Counted from the first letter of the stretch, positions 54,408 to 64,000 are shown. The stretch is DNA of 64,000 nucleotides from a bacterium (GCA_947465765.1 CANIAP010000007.1:1-64000), one strand, 5' to 3'. Numbers and translations: made by a program. Notes: generated by a model not told the origin, from the sequence alone.

Positions 54408-55607
54408 CTACATCCCAACCAACAGACGGGTTGGATCTTCTAGTTGTTCTTTGATGCGCACCAAGAATCGAACGGCTTCTGATCCATCGATAATTCGGTG
54501 ATCGTAAGTGACCGCTAAATACATGATCGGACGTGCCACAATTTCTCCATTGACGACGACTGCCCGTTGAACAATGTTGTGCATTCCTAGAATCGCGCTT
54601 TGAGGACGATTAATAATCGGCGTGGACAGCATCGATCCAAATGTTCCCCCATTTGTAATCGTGAAAGTGCCGCCTTCCATCTCCTGAATAGTTAACTTAC
54701 CGGCCTGTGCCCGCTTTGCAAAGTCAACGATGGCTGATTCGATTTGATGGAAACCCAATTGATCCGCATTTCGGATAACCGGAACAACGAGTCCCTTGGC
54801 GGTTGATACGGCGACACCCACATCACAGTAGTCGTGAAAGATAATTTCTTCCCCATCGACATACGCATTGAGTGCAGGAAATTCCATCAAGGCGTTGCAT
54901 GCCGCTTTCGTAAAGAAGGACATAAAGCCAAGTCCGACTTGGTACTTTTCTTTAAACGCGTCTTTATACTTCTTTCGAATGTCCATCACTGCGGACATAT
55001 CCACTTCGTTGAATGTAGTGAGGGATGCCGTAGTTTGTTGAGATTCGATCAGTCGGTTCATTATTGTTTTGCGGAGACGGGTCATTTTTTCCCGGCGTTC
55101 GGGTCTAAAGCCAGGCGCTACCAACGGTTGATTTGGTGAGACTGTTGGGGCTGGAGCTACAGGAGCCGGTGCCGGTGAACTTTGGACATCGTGCTTGGTC
55201 ACTCGGCCATCTTTACCCGTTCCTTGCGTAATCGATGCGCCCGTTTCAGCAATTAGCTTAGCCGCCGCAGGCGATGCGTGACCCTGGGCGTAACTGTTAC
55301 CATTTGAAACGGCAGCTGGAATCACAACTGCTGTCGGCGCGTTAACCGGATTTGCCGCTGCAACAGGTTTCGCATCAGATGCCGTAATAAAGCCAACGGA
55401 GTCCCCCACTTTTACAGTTCCACCATCCACGGAGATGGTTAATATTCCATCGATTTCGGCGGTGAGATCCAATGTCGCTTTTTCTGTTTCAAGTTCGCAA
55501 ATCGGTTCATCCCGATTGACGTAGTCGCCATTCCCTTTGTACCAATTTACAATATCCGCTTCTTTAACGGACTCGCCTGCTGCGGGGACGATAATGTCTT
55601 TTTTCAT
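54408..55607 (-). CDS. sucB: 2-Oxoglutarate dehydrogenase E2 (succinyltransferase)
   Basis: A 399-residue E2 subunit. Lipoyl domain (about 3-75) with the modified Lys in ETEKATLDL; Ala/Pro/Val-rich linker; peripheral subunit-binding domain (about 112-148, [15 protein letters not shown] and [11 protein letters not shown]); second linker; catalytic domain with [13 protein letters not shown] and the active-site [13 protein letters not shown]. Start at 55607 fits AAAGG seven bases upstream; ATG at 55613 is too close to it. Confidence 0.96.
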   Translation of the reverse strand: MKKDIIVPAAGESVKEADIVNWYKGNGDYVNRDEPICELETEKATLDLTAEIDGILTISVDGGTVKVGDSVGFITASDAKPVAAANPVNAPTAVVIPAAVSNGNSYAQGHASPAAAKLIAETGASITQGTGKDGRVTKHDVQSSPAPAPVAPAPTVSPNQPLVAPGFRPERREKMTRLRKTIMNRLIESQQTTASLTTFNEVDMSAVMDIRKKYKDAFKEKYQVGLGFMSFFTKAACNALMEFPALNAYVDGEEIIFHDYCDVGVAVSTAKGLVVPVIRNADQLGFHQIESAIVDFAKRAQAGKLTIQEMEGGTFTITNGGTFGSMLSTPIINRPQSAILGMHNIVQRAVVVNGEIVARPIMYLAVTYDHRIIDGSEAVRFLVRIKEQLEDPTRLLVGM

Positions 55608-55620
55608 TGTCATGCCTTTC

Positions 55621-58326
55621 TTAACCCAATACCTGATCGATTATTGCTGCCTGCATTTTTTCATAGAGCTTATGGCTACCCGTTGCTGGGCTAGCGGCAT
55701 CGGGACGGGATATGACACGGAGGTTCCAGTCTTGAAGTACCCTTAGAATATAGAACCACGCCCCCTGATTGCCCGGTTCTTCCTGTGCCCATACCCAGTC
55801 TTTAACGTGGGCGTATCGTTTGCGTAATGCGGCCATTGCGCCTTTAGGTAACGGATATATCTGCTCGAGCCGAATCAATGCGATATCGGTGCGCCCGGCG
55901 GCGTCTCTTTTTTCAAGGATGTCGTAATACACTTTACCCGAACAAAGGACGACCCGATTTACATTTTTAGGAGTGACCGATGCGTCATCAATAATCTCTT
56001 GAAATTCGCCTTTTTCTAATTCGGACACCGCGGAGACTACCTTCGCATGCCGAAACAAGCTCTTCGGTGACATCACGACTAAGGGTTTTCGAAATGGACT
56101 TTTAATTTGCCGACGAAGCAAATGAAAAAAATTGGCGGGGGTTGTGATATTGGTTACAAACATATTCTCTTGGGCGCAAAGTTGTAAGAACCGTTCAAGG
56201 CGAGCGCTGCTGTGCTCGGGGCCCTGGCCTTCTTGTCCATGAGGCAGCAACAGAACCAGTCCACAGAACCGATCCCATTTCACTTCGCCAGATGACAAAA
56301 ATTGGTCAATTAAAATTTGAGCGCCATTAGCAAAATCCCCAAATTGGGCTTCCCAAATAACCAACGAATTCGGGCTGGCCAAGGAATATCCGTATTCAAA
56401 TGCCATGATTCCGTACTCAGACAAAATGGAGTTGTAAACGTTAAAGCTGGAGTGAGGGCCACTCAAATGTTTAAGGGGTGTGAACGTTTCCTCCGTCTCA
56501 GCGTCTTTGATGACCGCATGACGATGAGAAAATGTACCTCGTTGTGCATCCTGTCCTGACAATCTGACGGGATGACCTTCGGTCAACAATGTCCCGTAGG
56601 CGAGTAATTCGGCGGTCGCCCAATCTACTTTATGCTCTTGAGTATAGTTTTTCTTACGCCCTTCCAACAACTTTTGCATTTTGGAATACAGGTTAAAGTC
56701 GGCGGGTTCTGAATAGAGCGTCTCAGCAACACTGTCTAAAATTTCTTTTTTTACTCCAGTGTGAGGGGATTTCTCAAAGTCAGATCCGTCAGCCAGCCTC
56801 AATCCGTTCCACACCCCTTGAAACGCAGCGTCAGCCGCTTTCGCCGGTTGAGACTTGGAAATATCTAACCGCGCTTGCAATAACGCATCGAATGCTTTGG
56901 CATCGGCAGTGGCGGTAGATTCTGAAATGACGGATTTATTGAGAAGTGAATCTAAATATAGTTTGTAGATATTGGGATGGGACTGAATCATTTTGTAGAG
57001 TACGGGTTGGGTAAAGCGCGGTTCGTCGCCTTCGTTATGGCCATATCGGCGGTAGCCTAAAATGTCGACATAAACGTCAATACCAAATTCTTGTCGGATA
57101 TCAAATGCGAGTTGGGTGGCATATACGACGGCTTCGGGATCATCCGCGTTGACATGAAACACCGGTGATTCGGTAATTTTTGCGATGTCGGTACAATATA
57201 CGCTGGTTCGACCCTCATTAAAATTCGTCGTAAATCCAACTTGATTGTTGAGAACAATATGAACGGCCCCTCCCGTATTATACCCTTCGACACCGGACAT
57301 ATTTGATATTTCGTAGTTAATCCCTTGGCCGGAAATAGCGGCGTCACCATGGATGATAAGGGGGATTATTTTTCGGCTATCCCCGTCGTAACGGTCCAAT
57401 TTTTTGGCATAACAAATCCCTTGTAAAACGGCGCCAATGGTTTCCAAGTGGGACGGATTGAATAACATACTCAGATGGATATTATTACCTTCAGCGGTGG
57501 TGATATCGGCAGATTTACCCAAATGGTATTTGACGTCGCCACCGCGTTCGAACGCGTCAGGAACGTTTTCTTCAAATTCCGAAAACACGTTTTCGTAAGG
57601 TTTTTGGAAGACGTTGACCAACACATTAAGCCGACCACGATGGGCCATGCCTAATACCACTTCTTCAACGCCGTTATTTGCCGCGTTTCGAATGGCTAAA
57701 TCGAGTGCAGGTATAAAAGATTCAAGCCCTTCTAACGAAAATCGTTTTTTACCCACAAATTTGGTGTGGAGAAAGTTTTCAAATGACACCGCCTGATAGA
57801 GTCGGTGAAGAATATCTTGCTGTTTGGGTTCGGGATAGACAGGCGCATTGGAATTAGGTTCCATCCGCCGTTGCATATACTCCCTCAATTTTTCGTTGCG
57901 ACAGTACATATATTCAACGCCGATAGACGCACAATAGGTTCGATTAAGATGCGACAATATCGAGCGAAGAGTGGTTTTTCCTAAACCCAATTCGTCGCCG
58001 GCATTAAATTCACTGTCTAAATCGATGTCATTCAACCCGAAGTACGCCAACTCCAGATCGACTTTGTGAGATCTTCGTGGCCGAATGGGGTTGGTGTGCG
58101 CAATTAAATGACCTCGGGACCGGTAAGCGTCAATTAATTTAGAAACGGCAACTTCGTTAATCGATTGTGGCGAAGTGCCCTCTGGATTTTGAATGAGAGA
58201 GAAGTCATATCCCTCAAAAAAACGATTCCAATATGGGTCTACTGAAGCGGGATCATCCTTATAACGTGTGTATAGGTCTTCAACAAAAGCGGGGTTGGCA
58301 TTGTTGAGGTAGGTGTATTTATCCAT
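55621..58326 (-). CDS. sucA: 2-Oxoglutarate dehydrogenase E1
   Basis: A 901-residue thiamine-diphosphate enzyme that decarboxylates 2-oxoglutarate. The N-terminus [21 protein letters not shown] is the E1o leader that binds E2. Motifs: [40 protein letters not shown] (ThDP pyrophosphate), [10 protein letters not shown], and [28 protein letters not shown] (given in part). Start at 58326 has CGGAG nine bases upstream; the longer frame from 58350 does not. Confidence 0.97.
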   Translation of the reverse strand: MDKYTYLNNANPAFVEDLYTRYKDDPASVDPYWNRFFEGYDFSLIQNPEGTSPQSINEVAVSKLIDAYRSRGHLIAHTNPIRPRRSHKVDLELAYFGLNDIDLDSEFNAGDELGLGKTTLRSILSHLNRTYCASIGVEYMYCRNEKLREYMQRRMEPNSNAPVYPEPKQQDILHRLYQAVSFENFLHTKFVGKKRFSLEGLESFIPALDLAIRNAANNGVEEVVLGMAHRGRLNVLVNVFQKPYENVFSEFEENVPDAFERGGDVKYHLGKSADITTAEGNNIHLSMLFNPSHLETIGAVLQGICYAKKLDRYDGDSRKIIPLIIHGDAAISGQGINYEISNMSGVEGYNTGGAVHIVLNNQVGFTTNFNEGRTSVYCTDIAKITESPVFHVNADDPEAVVYATQLAFDIRQEFGIDVYVDILGYRRYGHNEGDEPRFTQPVLYKMIQSHPNIYKLYLDSLLNKSVISESTATADAKAFDALLQARLDISKSQPAKAADAAFQGVWNGLRLADGSDFEKSPHTGVKKEILDSVAETLYSEPADFNLYSKMQKLLEGRKKNYTQEHKVDWATAELLAYGTLLTEGHPVRLSGQDAQRGTFSHRHAVIKDAETEETFTPLKHLSGPHSSFNVYNSILSEYGIMAFEYGYSLASPNSLVIWEAQFGDFANGAQILIDQFLSSGEVKWDRFCGLVLLLPHGQEGQGPEHSSARLERFLQLCAQENMFVTNITTPANFFHLLRRQIKSPFRKPLVVMSPKSLFRHAKVVSAVSELEKGEFQEIIDDASVTPKNVNRVVLCSGKVYYDILEKRDAAGRTDIALIRLEQIYPLPKGAMAALRKRYAHVKDWVWAQEEPGNQGAWFYILRVLQDWNLRVISRPDAASPATGSHKLYEKMQAAIIDQVLG

Positions 58327-58365
58327 GGTTGAAAACTCCGAAGGGGTCATTTGAATTGTTCAAGA

Positions 58366-58425
58366 GGCCAAATTGGCCGCATTTGAAGCGCGGCGTAGTA
58401 TACTAAACTCGGGGGAGCGTTTCCA
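58366..58425 (-). promoter_or_regulatory. Promoter and palindromic site of the sucA operon
   Basis: Minus strand TGGAAA and TATACT with a 17-base spacer (58397-58425) form a fair sigma-70 promoter. About 19 bases downstream of the -10 box, in the leader, lies GGCCAA-A-TTGGCC (58366-58378), a perfect 6+1+6 inverted repeat that suits a repressor site. Confidence 0.55.
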
Positions 58426-58454
58426 GTCCGCCCCGAAATTATTTTATGACTGCA

Positions 58455-59627
58455 CTAAAAAATATCTGATAAAATCTTTGAAAGGATTTCGGCCATCAAG
58501 TCTATTTCTTCTTTTGAGACCACCAATGATGGCATAAACCGAATGATGTTAGGTTGAGGCGCATTGAGTAATAATCCGCGCTCCATTGCCACAGACACGA
58601 TGGTGCTTGCGTCATCTGAATTGAGTATTAGCGCCTGAAGCAACCCCATTCCGCGGGTTCCACTTAATCCAAATCGATCGGACATTGTTTGTAAGGTTTG
58701 GACCAAATAAATAGACATTGCGTGGGACAATTCTAGAAATTTAGGGTCAGCCACTGTTTTTAACACACCGACACCCACCGCTGTCATCAATGGATTTCCA
58801 TTGTAGGTCCCCCCTTGGTCTCCCGGCGCGAATACGGCAACGGATTCCGATGCGACTAATGCGGCTAACGGGACGCCCCCGCCGAGGCCCTTACCGAGGG
58901 TGAAGATGTCAGGTTGAATACCGTATCGTTGAAAACAAAACAATGGGCCGGTTCGTCCAACGCCAGTTTGGACCTCGTCAATAATTAACAACAATGACCG
59001 ACTTTTAGCCAACTGTTGCAACTGATCAATGAACTCGGGGTCGGCGGGAATGACGCCACCCTCACCCTGTACAAGTTCCAGCATGATCGCGACACATTGA
59101 TCTGTAATGACGGATTCTACCGCTTCAATTCGGTTGAATGGAACTTTGATAAAACCAGGTACTTTGGGCTCAAATAACGTGGTCCACTGGGCCTTTCCTG
59201 ATGCTGACATGGTCGCCAACGTTCGCCCGTGAAAACTGTTGTCAAAAGTAATGATTTGAAACGCCCCATTTTTATGAATTTGACCCCATTTTCTGGCAAG
59301 TTTGATGGCCCCTTCATTGGCTTCTGCTCCGGTATTACAAAAAAATACACGGTCCAATTCTGAATAATGGGTAATTAAATTCGCCAATTCAAGCATGCCC
59401 ACATTGTAAAATGCGGGGCTTGGATTAATGAGTAGTCGGGATTGACGCGCCAATGCATCCACCACGACAGGTGCACAGTGCCCGAGACAATTAACGGCCC
59501 AACCCTGAACAAAATCGAGGTACCGTTTGCCATTTGAATCGACAAGCCATGACCCCTCACCAGAAACCATGATCATTGGGGGGCGGACAGCGGTTTGCAT
59601 AACGGACCGAGGACTGAGTTCTTCCAC
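58455..59627 (-). CDS. argD: Class III aminotransferase, acetylornithine type
   Basis: A 390-residue PLP enzyme. Motifs: YLDFVQGWAVNCLGHC, FFCNTGAEANEGAIKLAR, FDNSFHGRTLATMSASG, ELVQGEGGVIPA, LLIIDEVQTGVGRTG and the PLP Lys in TLGKGLGGGVPLAA. ArgD (acetylornithine) is the best fit; succinylornithine or another omega-aminotransferase role cannot be excluded, as no arginine genes are adjacent. Start GTG with GAGG eight bases upstream. A TTGATA-17-AATCAT pair (59656-59684) may be its promoter. Confidence 0.88.
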   Translation of the reverse strand: MEELSPRSVMQTAVRPPMIMVSGEGSWLVDSNGKRYLDFVQGWAVNCLGHCAPVVVDALARQSRLLINPSPAFYNVGMLELANLITHYSELDRVFFCNTGAEANEGAIKLARKWGQIHKNGAFQIITFDNSFHGRTLATMSASGKAQWTTLFEPKVPGFIKVPFNRIEAVESVITDQCVAIMLELVQGEGGVIPADPEFIDQLQQLAKSRSLLLIIDEVQTGVGRTGPLFCFQRYGIQPDIFTLGKGLGGGVPLAALVASESVAVFAPGDQGGTYNGNPLMTAVGVGVLKTVADPKFLELSHAMSIYLVQTLQTMSDRFGLSGTRGMGLLQALILNSDDASTIVSVAMERGLLLNAPQPNIIRFMPSLVVSKEEIDLMAEILSKILSDIF

Positions 59628-59653
59628 TGTTTTTACCTCATTTATAAGTTAGA

Positions 59654-59705
59654 CGATGATTGATCTGATGTTAGATAATATCAAGATCTAGTTGAGAGAC
59701 GAAGT
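59654..59705 (+). repeat. Inverted repeat, left arm
   Basis: 52 bases that match the reverse complement of 60734-60785 at 43 positions with no gaps. Exact blocks: CGATGATT (outer end), GATAATATCAA (middle) and GAGAGACGAAGT (inner end). The arms face inward. The left arm also lies in the probable promoter region of the aminotransferase. Confidence 0.85.
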
Positions 59706-60091
59706 CCTAGTCAGTTTTTTTTTGATTTGTTCGCCTGACAAGACGTATTCATTTACTACTTGCGTATTTCTTCCGAGTAGAAAGGCCAGTCCCAACCGGA
59801 AAAATGATATCGCCTGTTCAAGAATTTCTATTGAATTTATCTTTCCAATTCAGACAAAGTTTCGTTTAGTCGGTACAAATTTAGAAAGGCGATGCTCAAC
59901 CGAAGCTTATTTATTTTTGCTTCTTCTCGACTAGAATTTTTAACAATACCAGCTTCTACTTCCGGATTAATCACCTTCAAGTATTCACAATTATATTCTG
60001 GGCTACTTGGAAATTCAGGTAGAGGAGCAAGCCCATTTGTGTGTAAAATATTGGAAGAGCTTGTGGATACTATTTTTTGGGGCATGGGCAT
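59688..60091 (-). pseudogene. Small helical protein gene, possibly frameshifted
   Basis: An 84-codon frame (60091 to 59837) starts at ATG with AGGG five bases upstream and ends LNLYRLNETLSELER. Directly after, another frame continues as a helix-like sequence (INSIEILEQAISFFRLGLAF, then a polar tail) to a TAG at 59688. Read across a one-base shift near 59840 the two make one helical protein of about 135 residues. It may be a frameshift-inactivated gene, two overlapping genes, or only the first frame. Family unknown. It is downstream of the small OM protein gene on the same strand. Confidence 0.35.
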
Positions 60092-60130
60092 GATTACCCT
60101 ACCAATGCCCCTTGAATGTGGGGAAGTCAG

Positions 60131-60661
60131 CTAGAACAGTACCGCGATTTGAACGGTAGATGCTTTGACGTAATCCGTCATCTCAGTCTGTGTTCCCCGA
60201 ACGGTTTGCGTCGAATACTTAAACAACGAAACGCTTGCGCCGACAAGGAAATTCTTACTCGCCGCATACTCAAAGAAAACGTAAGGCTTTACCCTAAGTG
60301 CACTTTCGATTGCAACTCCACCCAACGTTCCAAACGTAGTTCCAATGGAAACGCCATATCCGACTGCTAAATTCGAGGTTAACGGAAAATTTCGGCGCCC
60401 AAAAATAGTCGGCGAAAATGAGCTCGAATTACCCGACTGGGTGTAACCTATGTTACCAATACCGAATGTATATTCGTGATTTTGCGTGTAATAGGCCAAA
60501 TCAACCGTATCGCTGATCTGAACTGCATAACCACTTTTATGCAGTTCACTAAATTTACTTTGGTCAAAGCCAAAAGCCGTTGAATCTTGGGCACAAAGAC
60601 AACTCCCGCTTAACGCAACCGCAACCCCCATTGCTACCATCCAATTTGATTTGTTGGACAT
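60131..60661 (-). CDS. Small outer-membrane beta-barrel-like protein
   Basis: A 176-residue exported protein. Signal peptide 1-24 (ending CLCAQD). The remainder alternates polar and hydrophobic residues in short strands (YAVQISDTVDLAYYTQ, YTFGIGNIGYTQS, LAVGYGVSIGTTFG, KPYVFFEYAASKNFLVGASV) and ends in Phe (TVQIAVLF), both features of small outer-membrane barrels. No family name assigned. GGGAG precedes the ATG. It lies within the segment bounded by the 52-base inverted repeats. Confidence 0.7.
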   Translation of the reverse strand: MSNKSNWMVAMGVAVALSGSCLCAQDSTAFGFDQSKFSELHKSGYAVQISDTVDLAYYTQNHEYTFGIGNIGYTQSGNSSSFSPTIFGRRNFPLTSNLAVGYGVSIGTTFGTLGGVAIESALRVKPYVFFEYAASKNFLVGASVSLFKYSTQTVRGTQTEMTDYVKASTVQIAVLF

Positions 60662-60700
60662 ATGAATACCATCTCCCTTAAATTATTCCACCCAGTACAA

Positions 60701-60728
60701 AATGTATTATGAAACCAAACTACGTCAA
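60701..60728 (-). promoter_or_regulatory. Promoter of the small OM protein gene
   Basis: Minus strand TTGACG and TACATT with a 16-base spacer; CATAAT just inside is an alternative -10 box. It sits immediately inside the right inverted repeat. Confidence 0.55.
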
Positions 60729-60733
60729 CTGAA

Positions 60734-60785
60734 ACTTCGTCTCTCGACGAGATTTTGATATTATCAAACACCGGCGAAATCATCG
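60734..60785 (-). repeat. Inverted repeat, right arm
   Basis: Partner of 59654-59705 (43 of 52 identical in inverse orientation). Its core TTTGATA-A-TATCAAA is a perfect 7+1+7 palindrome and could also be a protein-binding site. I see no short direct repeat just outside the two arms. Confidence 0.85.
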
Positions 60786-60932
60786 CCCAAGAAAATGTCT
60801 TAACTTTTCTCGCCCGCGGAGCCCTATTCTCTTGCACTTCGAGATTGAACGCGGGAGCTCGGCGACTGTACTGGCATCACAATCACAACTCAACTTCTCC
60901 CGACAGAAAACCTGGGGTATGATGGAGATATT

Positions 60933-61652
60933 ATGATTCACAATTCTAAACTTGAACCCGTTATGGCGGGTGCGGCTGCGCTTTTTAACTATTTTATATT
61001 TAGCAATGTGGGATACGCTGTTTTAGCACTTTCCAGCACTTTATTTCAGGTCAAAATCCCTCTAATTGCAGTTAAGGTACTACCAATAGTGGCCATACTT
61101 ACTGCGGTATATTTTCAATTTAGGCAACTTCGAAATGAGCGAGATGATCGGCAGCGTCCGCTTTTTTTGAAGTTAACGCCCGGCGAAATTATGGTGGGAT
61201 TCAAACAACGCTCCGAAGGAAAAGAATGGGCACCTGCACTTAAAGGCCATAAGGTGTGGTGGTTGATTTTGAGTGTGATCAACTTCTTTGTTATTGGTGG
61301 GTATTGGCATTTTTTGGCGAACGGATACATCTATACTTGGGTTGAGCTGATTCTTCGATTGGTGATTTGTTTTCTGTTTTTTGGTGCAATGATTACCATC
61401 GGAAATGGGAGAATTACGGCCTTTTTGGGAATACTAATCGTCATTAGTTTGGACTATTTCTTGACGCCGTATTTGTATAGTCAGGCGGCCGTCCACGCCA
61501 ATAGCTATTTTAATTTACCCGCTTTAGTTCAGGTTAAGTCAGCGATCTGGGCATCGTTGAACTCAATGGGGCTGATCTACTATCTGTATCATCAGAATCC
61601 CGAGCAACTCAAGAGAATGTTTACCCCGTTCTTTCAGGGAAGCAAAAAGTAA
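60933..61652 (+). CDS. Multi-pass membrane protein, unrecognised
   Basis: A 239-residue inner-membrane protein. Hydrophobic segments lie near 11-35, 42-62, 108-130, 135-155 and 158-178; the stretch between the second and third is charged (QLRNERDDRQRP, GFKQRSEGKEW) and the C-terminus is basic (FFQGSKK). No family recognised. GGAG lies five bases before the ATG, and a TATGAT box overlaps this region, so the leader would be very short. An inverted repeat CCCGCG...CGCGGG (60813-60855) lies upstream. It converges on trpA. Confidence 0.7.
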   Translation: MIHNSKLEPVMAGAAALFNYFIFSNVGYAVLALSSTLFQVKIPLIAVKVLPIVAILTAVYFQFRQLRNERDDRQRPLFLKLTPGEIMVGFKQRSEGKEWAPALKGHKVWWLILSVINFFVIGGYWHFLANGYIYTWVELILRLVICFLFFGAMITIGNGRITAFLGILIVISLDYFLTPYLYSQAAVHANSYFNLPALVQVKSAIWASLNSMGLIYYLYHQNPEQLKRMFTPFFQGSKK

Positions 61653-61665
61653 AGATTTTTTACCG

Positions 61666-62424
61666 TTAAACTGAAGCGAATTCCGCAATTTCGCGGATGA
61701 CCCTGGGAGTTCCTTCGGCGACCAAGAGTGTTACAAAATGACTGCCCACTATGGCGCCGTCCGCATAGGTAAGCACTGATTTGACGTGGCTCGTTTTACT
61801 GATTCCAAATCCCACAGCGACAGGAATGTTCCGTATTTTTTTTATTTTTGCGACAAACTCGGGAAGATCGGCCGGCATAGTATCCCGAGTCCCAGTCGTA
61901 CCTGTCGTCGAGATTAAATATAAAAAACCGTCAGTCGCGTTTACAATCCGTTCAAGGCGTGAGGGACTACATAGCGGGGATACCAAGAACACCATCGCCA
62001 CCCTTGCCTTGCGGCTTGCGGCCAAATAGTCACCGGCTTCTTCTATCGGTAAGTCTGGAATGACGACGCCATTCAACCCAGAGGCCTTAGCGTCATTAAA
62101 AAATTCATTGATGCCATACGAGATAATTAAATTGACCGACAACATAAATACAATCGGTTTCGAATAATCCTGTTTTACCCTTTGAACCATCCCAAAACCA
62201 GCGGAAATTGTCGGAGACTCTCCGCTGGAAAGTGCCCGCAAATGAGAGGCTTGGATCACGGGGCCGTCAGCAATTGGATCTGAAAATGGGATTCCCACCT
62301 CGACGATTCCGGCACCGTTATCAAACGCCCCCCGGACCAAGGTTTCAGTTTCTGAAATGGATGGATCCCCAAGTGTAAAATAGGGAATTAATAGCTTGGA
62401 GGTATTAAACCAGTTAAAGGCCAT
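61666..62424 (-). CDS. trpA: Tryptophan synthase alpha subunit
   Basis: A 252-residue TIM-barrel enzyme that splits indole-3-glycerol phosphate to indole. Catalytic Glu and Asp lie in [15 protein letters not shown] (E42, D53 region); other motifs are [20 protein letters not shown] and AVGFGIS. It overlaps trpB by 11 bases, so translation is probably coupled. Complete. Confidence 0.96.
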   Translation of the reverse strand: MAFNWFNTSKLLIPYFTLGDPSISETETLVRGAFDNGAGIVEVGIPFSDPIADGPVIQASHLRALSSGESPTISAGFGMVQRVKQDYSKPIVFMLSVNLIISYGINEFFNDAKASGLNGVVIPDLPIEEAGDYLAASRKARVAMVFLVSPLCSPSRLERIVNATDGFLYLISTTGTTGTRDTMPADLPEFVAKIKKIRNIPVAVGFGISKTSHVKSVLTYADGAIVGSHFVTLLVAEGTPRVIREIAEFASV

Positions 62425-63574
62425 TTTCCATCAATGTCCCAATGTCTTTGTCACCTCGACCTGATACGTTGAGAACCACAATGTCATCGGACTTGAAAGA
62501 CATTGTCTTGAGAACAGCGATCGCATGGGAAGTTTCCAATGCGGGGATGATCCCCTCAGTTTGTGACAGCCACCGACACGCGGCCAGTGCCTCGATATCA
62601 GTCGCCGTTTCCAGCCGAAGGCGGCCGCTATCCTTGAGGTGGCTTAATTCTGGGCCCACACCGGGGTAATCGAGTCCCGCCGATATGGAATGCGCCAATT
62701 GAATTTGCCCGAATGAATCTTGTAGCAAATAGGACCGCGACCCGTGAAGCACGCCAGGAGTCCCCCGATTGAGCGCTGCCGAATGTTCACCTGAGTCTAA
62801 CCCGTGACCCGCAGCTTCGACGGCGACTAAGTTAACGGACGATGTCTTAACAAACGCATGGAAAATACCCATTGCGTTAGAGCCCCCTCCCACGCATGCA
62901 ATCACATAATCAGGGAGCCGTCCTTCGGCCACTTGAATCTGCTTTTTGGACTCACGTCCGATGATCGATTGAAAGTCTCTGACTATCGTCGGATATGGAT
63001 GGGGACCCACCACTGACCCAATGATGTAGTGGGTATGAGTGCCATTGGCCAGCCAGTCCCGAATCGCTTCAGTGGTGGCGTCTTTTAATGTCCGGCTACC
63101 CGATGTCACGGGCACAACCGTCGCACCCAGAAGTTTCATTCGATAAACGTTAAGTGATTGTCGCTTAATATCTTCTTCACCCATGTATACGACGCATTCC
63201 ATGCCCATCAGGGCACAGGCGGTTGCCGTTGCGACGCCATGTTGACCCGCCCCGGTCTCAGCGATAATACGGCGCTTCCCCATCGACTGCGCGAGCAACG
63301 CCTGCCCAATGGCATTATTAATTTTGTGAGCCCCCGTATGATTGAGATCTTCTCTTTTTAAGTAGATCTTTGCCCCTATCTCGGCGCTAATACGCTCCGC
63401 AAAAAATAGTGGAGTAGGACGCCCTACATAGTCTTTTAATAACTTAGAATACTGCGCTTTGAATTCTGGGGTAGAGGCGACAGTCCGATACGTGGCTTCG
63501 AGAGATTCGAGCGCAGAAAAAAGCGTATCGGGAACATATCGCCCCCCAAAATGTCCGAAGTGAGACCGCGTCAT
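62414..63574 (-). CDS. trpB: Tryptophan synthase beta subunit
   Basis: A 386-residue PLP enzyme joining indole and serine. N-terminal [16 protein letters not shown] Lys in [15 protein letters not shown], catalytic Glu in [17 protein letters not shown] phosphate loop [10 protein letters not shown] and the closing [10 protein letters not shown]. It is the TrpB1 type that partners TrpA. The ATG overlaps the S1 gene stop (TAATG), an unusual upstream neighbour. Confidence 0.96.
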   Translation of the reverse strand: MTRSHFGHFGGRYVPDTLFSALESLEATYRTVASTPEFKAQYSKLLKDYVGRPTPLFFAERISAEIGAKIYLKREDLNHTGAHKINNAIGQALLAQSMGKRRIIAETGAGQHGVATATACALMGMECVVYMGEEDIKRQSLNVYRMKLLGATVVPVTSGSRTLKDATTEAIRDWLANGTHTHYIIGSVVGPHPYPTIVRDFQSIIGRESKKQIQVAEGRLPDYVIACVGGGSNAMGIFHAFVKTSSVNLVAVEAAGHGLDSGEHSAALNRGTPGVLHGSRSYLLQDSFGQIQLAHSISAGLDYPGVGPELSHLKDSGRLRLETATDIEALAACRWLSQTEGIIPALETSHAIAVLKTMSFKSDDIVVLNVSGRGDKDIGTLMENGL

Positions 63575-64000
63575 TACCCTTTAACAGTTTCCTCTTGTGG
63601 AGTTGCTGAATCGTCAGTTCGGCCTAATGCCTTAATGCTCAACCCGATTCGTTGTTCTTCAGGGATCAATTTGATGATTTTCACCTTAACCGTGTCACCG
63701 GGCTTCACAACATCTTCTACTTTTTCAACGTGGTGATTTGACAACTCAGAAATATGAATAAGACCTTCGAGATTTTCTTCGAGTCTAACAAATGCACCGA
63801 ACGTCACTACTCGACTGACTTCGCCGGTTGCAATTTGACCGATTTGATATTTTTCAGCCACATTGACCCATGGATCTGGTTCCAATTGCTTCATGCCCAA
63901 TGAAATCTTTTGATTTTCACGGTCAACGCCTAGAACGAACACCTTCGTTTCTTGACCTGACTTAAGTACCTCTGACGGATGACCTACTCGTGACCATGAA
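63574..64000 (-). CDS. rpsA: Ribosomal protein S1 (C-terminal part)
   Basis: The 3' end of a gene that continues past the right edge. 141 codons are visible: the end of one S1 domain ([15 protein letters not shown], then [15 protein letters not shown]) and a full S1 domain ([20 protein letters not shown] to [12 protein letters not shown]), then a short tail. The repeated OB-fold pattern and linkers are those of RpsA, which helps bind mRNA to the 30S subunit. Fusions of S1 to IspH exist, so the missing N-terminus matters. Confidence 0.9.
   Translation of the reverse strand, partial: SWSRVGHPSEVLKSGQETKVFVLGVDRENQKISLGMKQLEPDPWVNVAEKYQIGQIATGEVSRVVTFGAFVRLEENLEGLIHISELSNHHVEKVEDVVKPGDTVKVKIIKLIPEEQRIGLSIKALGRTDDSATPQEETVKG

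Larger units (their letters stand above)
59628..60130. other. Region between the aminotransferase and the small OM protein
   Basis: About 500 bases. It holds the left inverted repeat (59654-59705) and one possible small minus-strand gene in two frames (see 59688-60091). A plus-strand 80-codon frame at 59692-59934 overlaps both and has no ribosome site or motif. Confidence 0.5.

Noticed and set aside
59692-59934. An 80-codon plus-strand frame upstream of the aminotransferase
   Set aside because: It overlaps the left inverted-repeat arm and a better minus-strand frame, and has no ribosome site.

Overview
The window comes from a diderm (two-membrane) bacterium of middling GC. Evidence for an outer membrane: an MCE/Mla lipid transport set, an OprP-like porin, a TolC-type channel with an HME-RND pump, and a small beta-barrel-like protein. 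Two large proteins carry S-layer homology (SLH) modules, the outer-membrane tether used by diderm members of the Terrabacteria. Energy genes point to respiration: the 2-oxoglutarate dehydrogenase complex (sucA, sucB, lpd) and a type II NADH dehydrogenase. I cannot name the lineage from sequence alone. A candidate phylum near Cyanobacteria (for example Margulisbacteria) would fit, but that is inference.

Layout. 414-10363: one secreted FlgD-like protein on the plus strand, then a tight minus-strand run read from right to left (SLH protein, argS, tilS, lipoprotein, nadE, mlaE, mlaF, mlaD), preceded by tRNA-Phe and tRNA-Thr. 10865-13408, plus strand: RRM RNA-binding protein with terminator, der, fmt. 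13405-18350, minus strand: glmM and a 1201-residue envelope protein (Ig, long coiled coil, barrel-like and SLH parts). 18430-28500: an accessory island of unrecognised coiled-coil and low-complexity proteins (called A, B, C, D here) plus a decayed copy (E), with plsC and a mazEF-like toxin-antitoxin pair between A and B. 28873-34298, plus strand: typA, ndh, proC, yggT, rarA, packed end to end. 34288-39294, minus strand: a sulfate uptake operon led by a porin. 39455-42169: an M20 amidohydrolase, then dcd with a zinc-ribbon exonuclease. 42175-47260: a metal-efflux block with unusual base composition and a small Gln-rich protein. 47352-51134: rlmD, a secreted protein and a GT-C/TPR glycosyltransferase. 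51134-58326: sucA, sucB, lpd and an HMG-CoA reductase of odd architecture. 58455-60785: an argD-like aminotransferase and a 1.1-kb segment bounded by 52-base inverted repeats. 60933-64000: a membrane protein, trpA, trpB and the end of an S1 protein gene.

The three strongest second-look items are these. (1) A 620-residue HMG-CoA reductase that looks like a tandem duplication in which each half has lost what the other keeps: the first half keeps the nucleotide-binding domain, the second keeps the catalytic Glu, Lys, Asp and His. It follows lpd directly in the sucA-sucB-lpd operon. (2) The coiled-coil island: A and B are paralogues, A, C, D and the decayed E share an upstream element, and E is a frameshifted remnant with a duplicated leader. 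(3) The inverted repeats (43 of 52 bases identical) around 59654-60785, which may mark a small mobile cassette.

All calls come from reading the sequence. No database search was run. Start codons were moved from the longest reading frame where stop/start overlaps, ribosome binding sites or signal peptides pointed to a shorter form; this is stated per gene.
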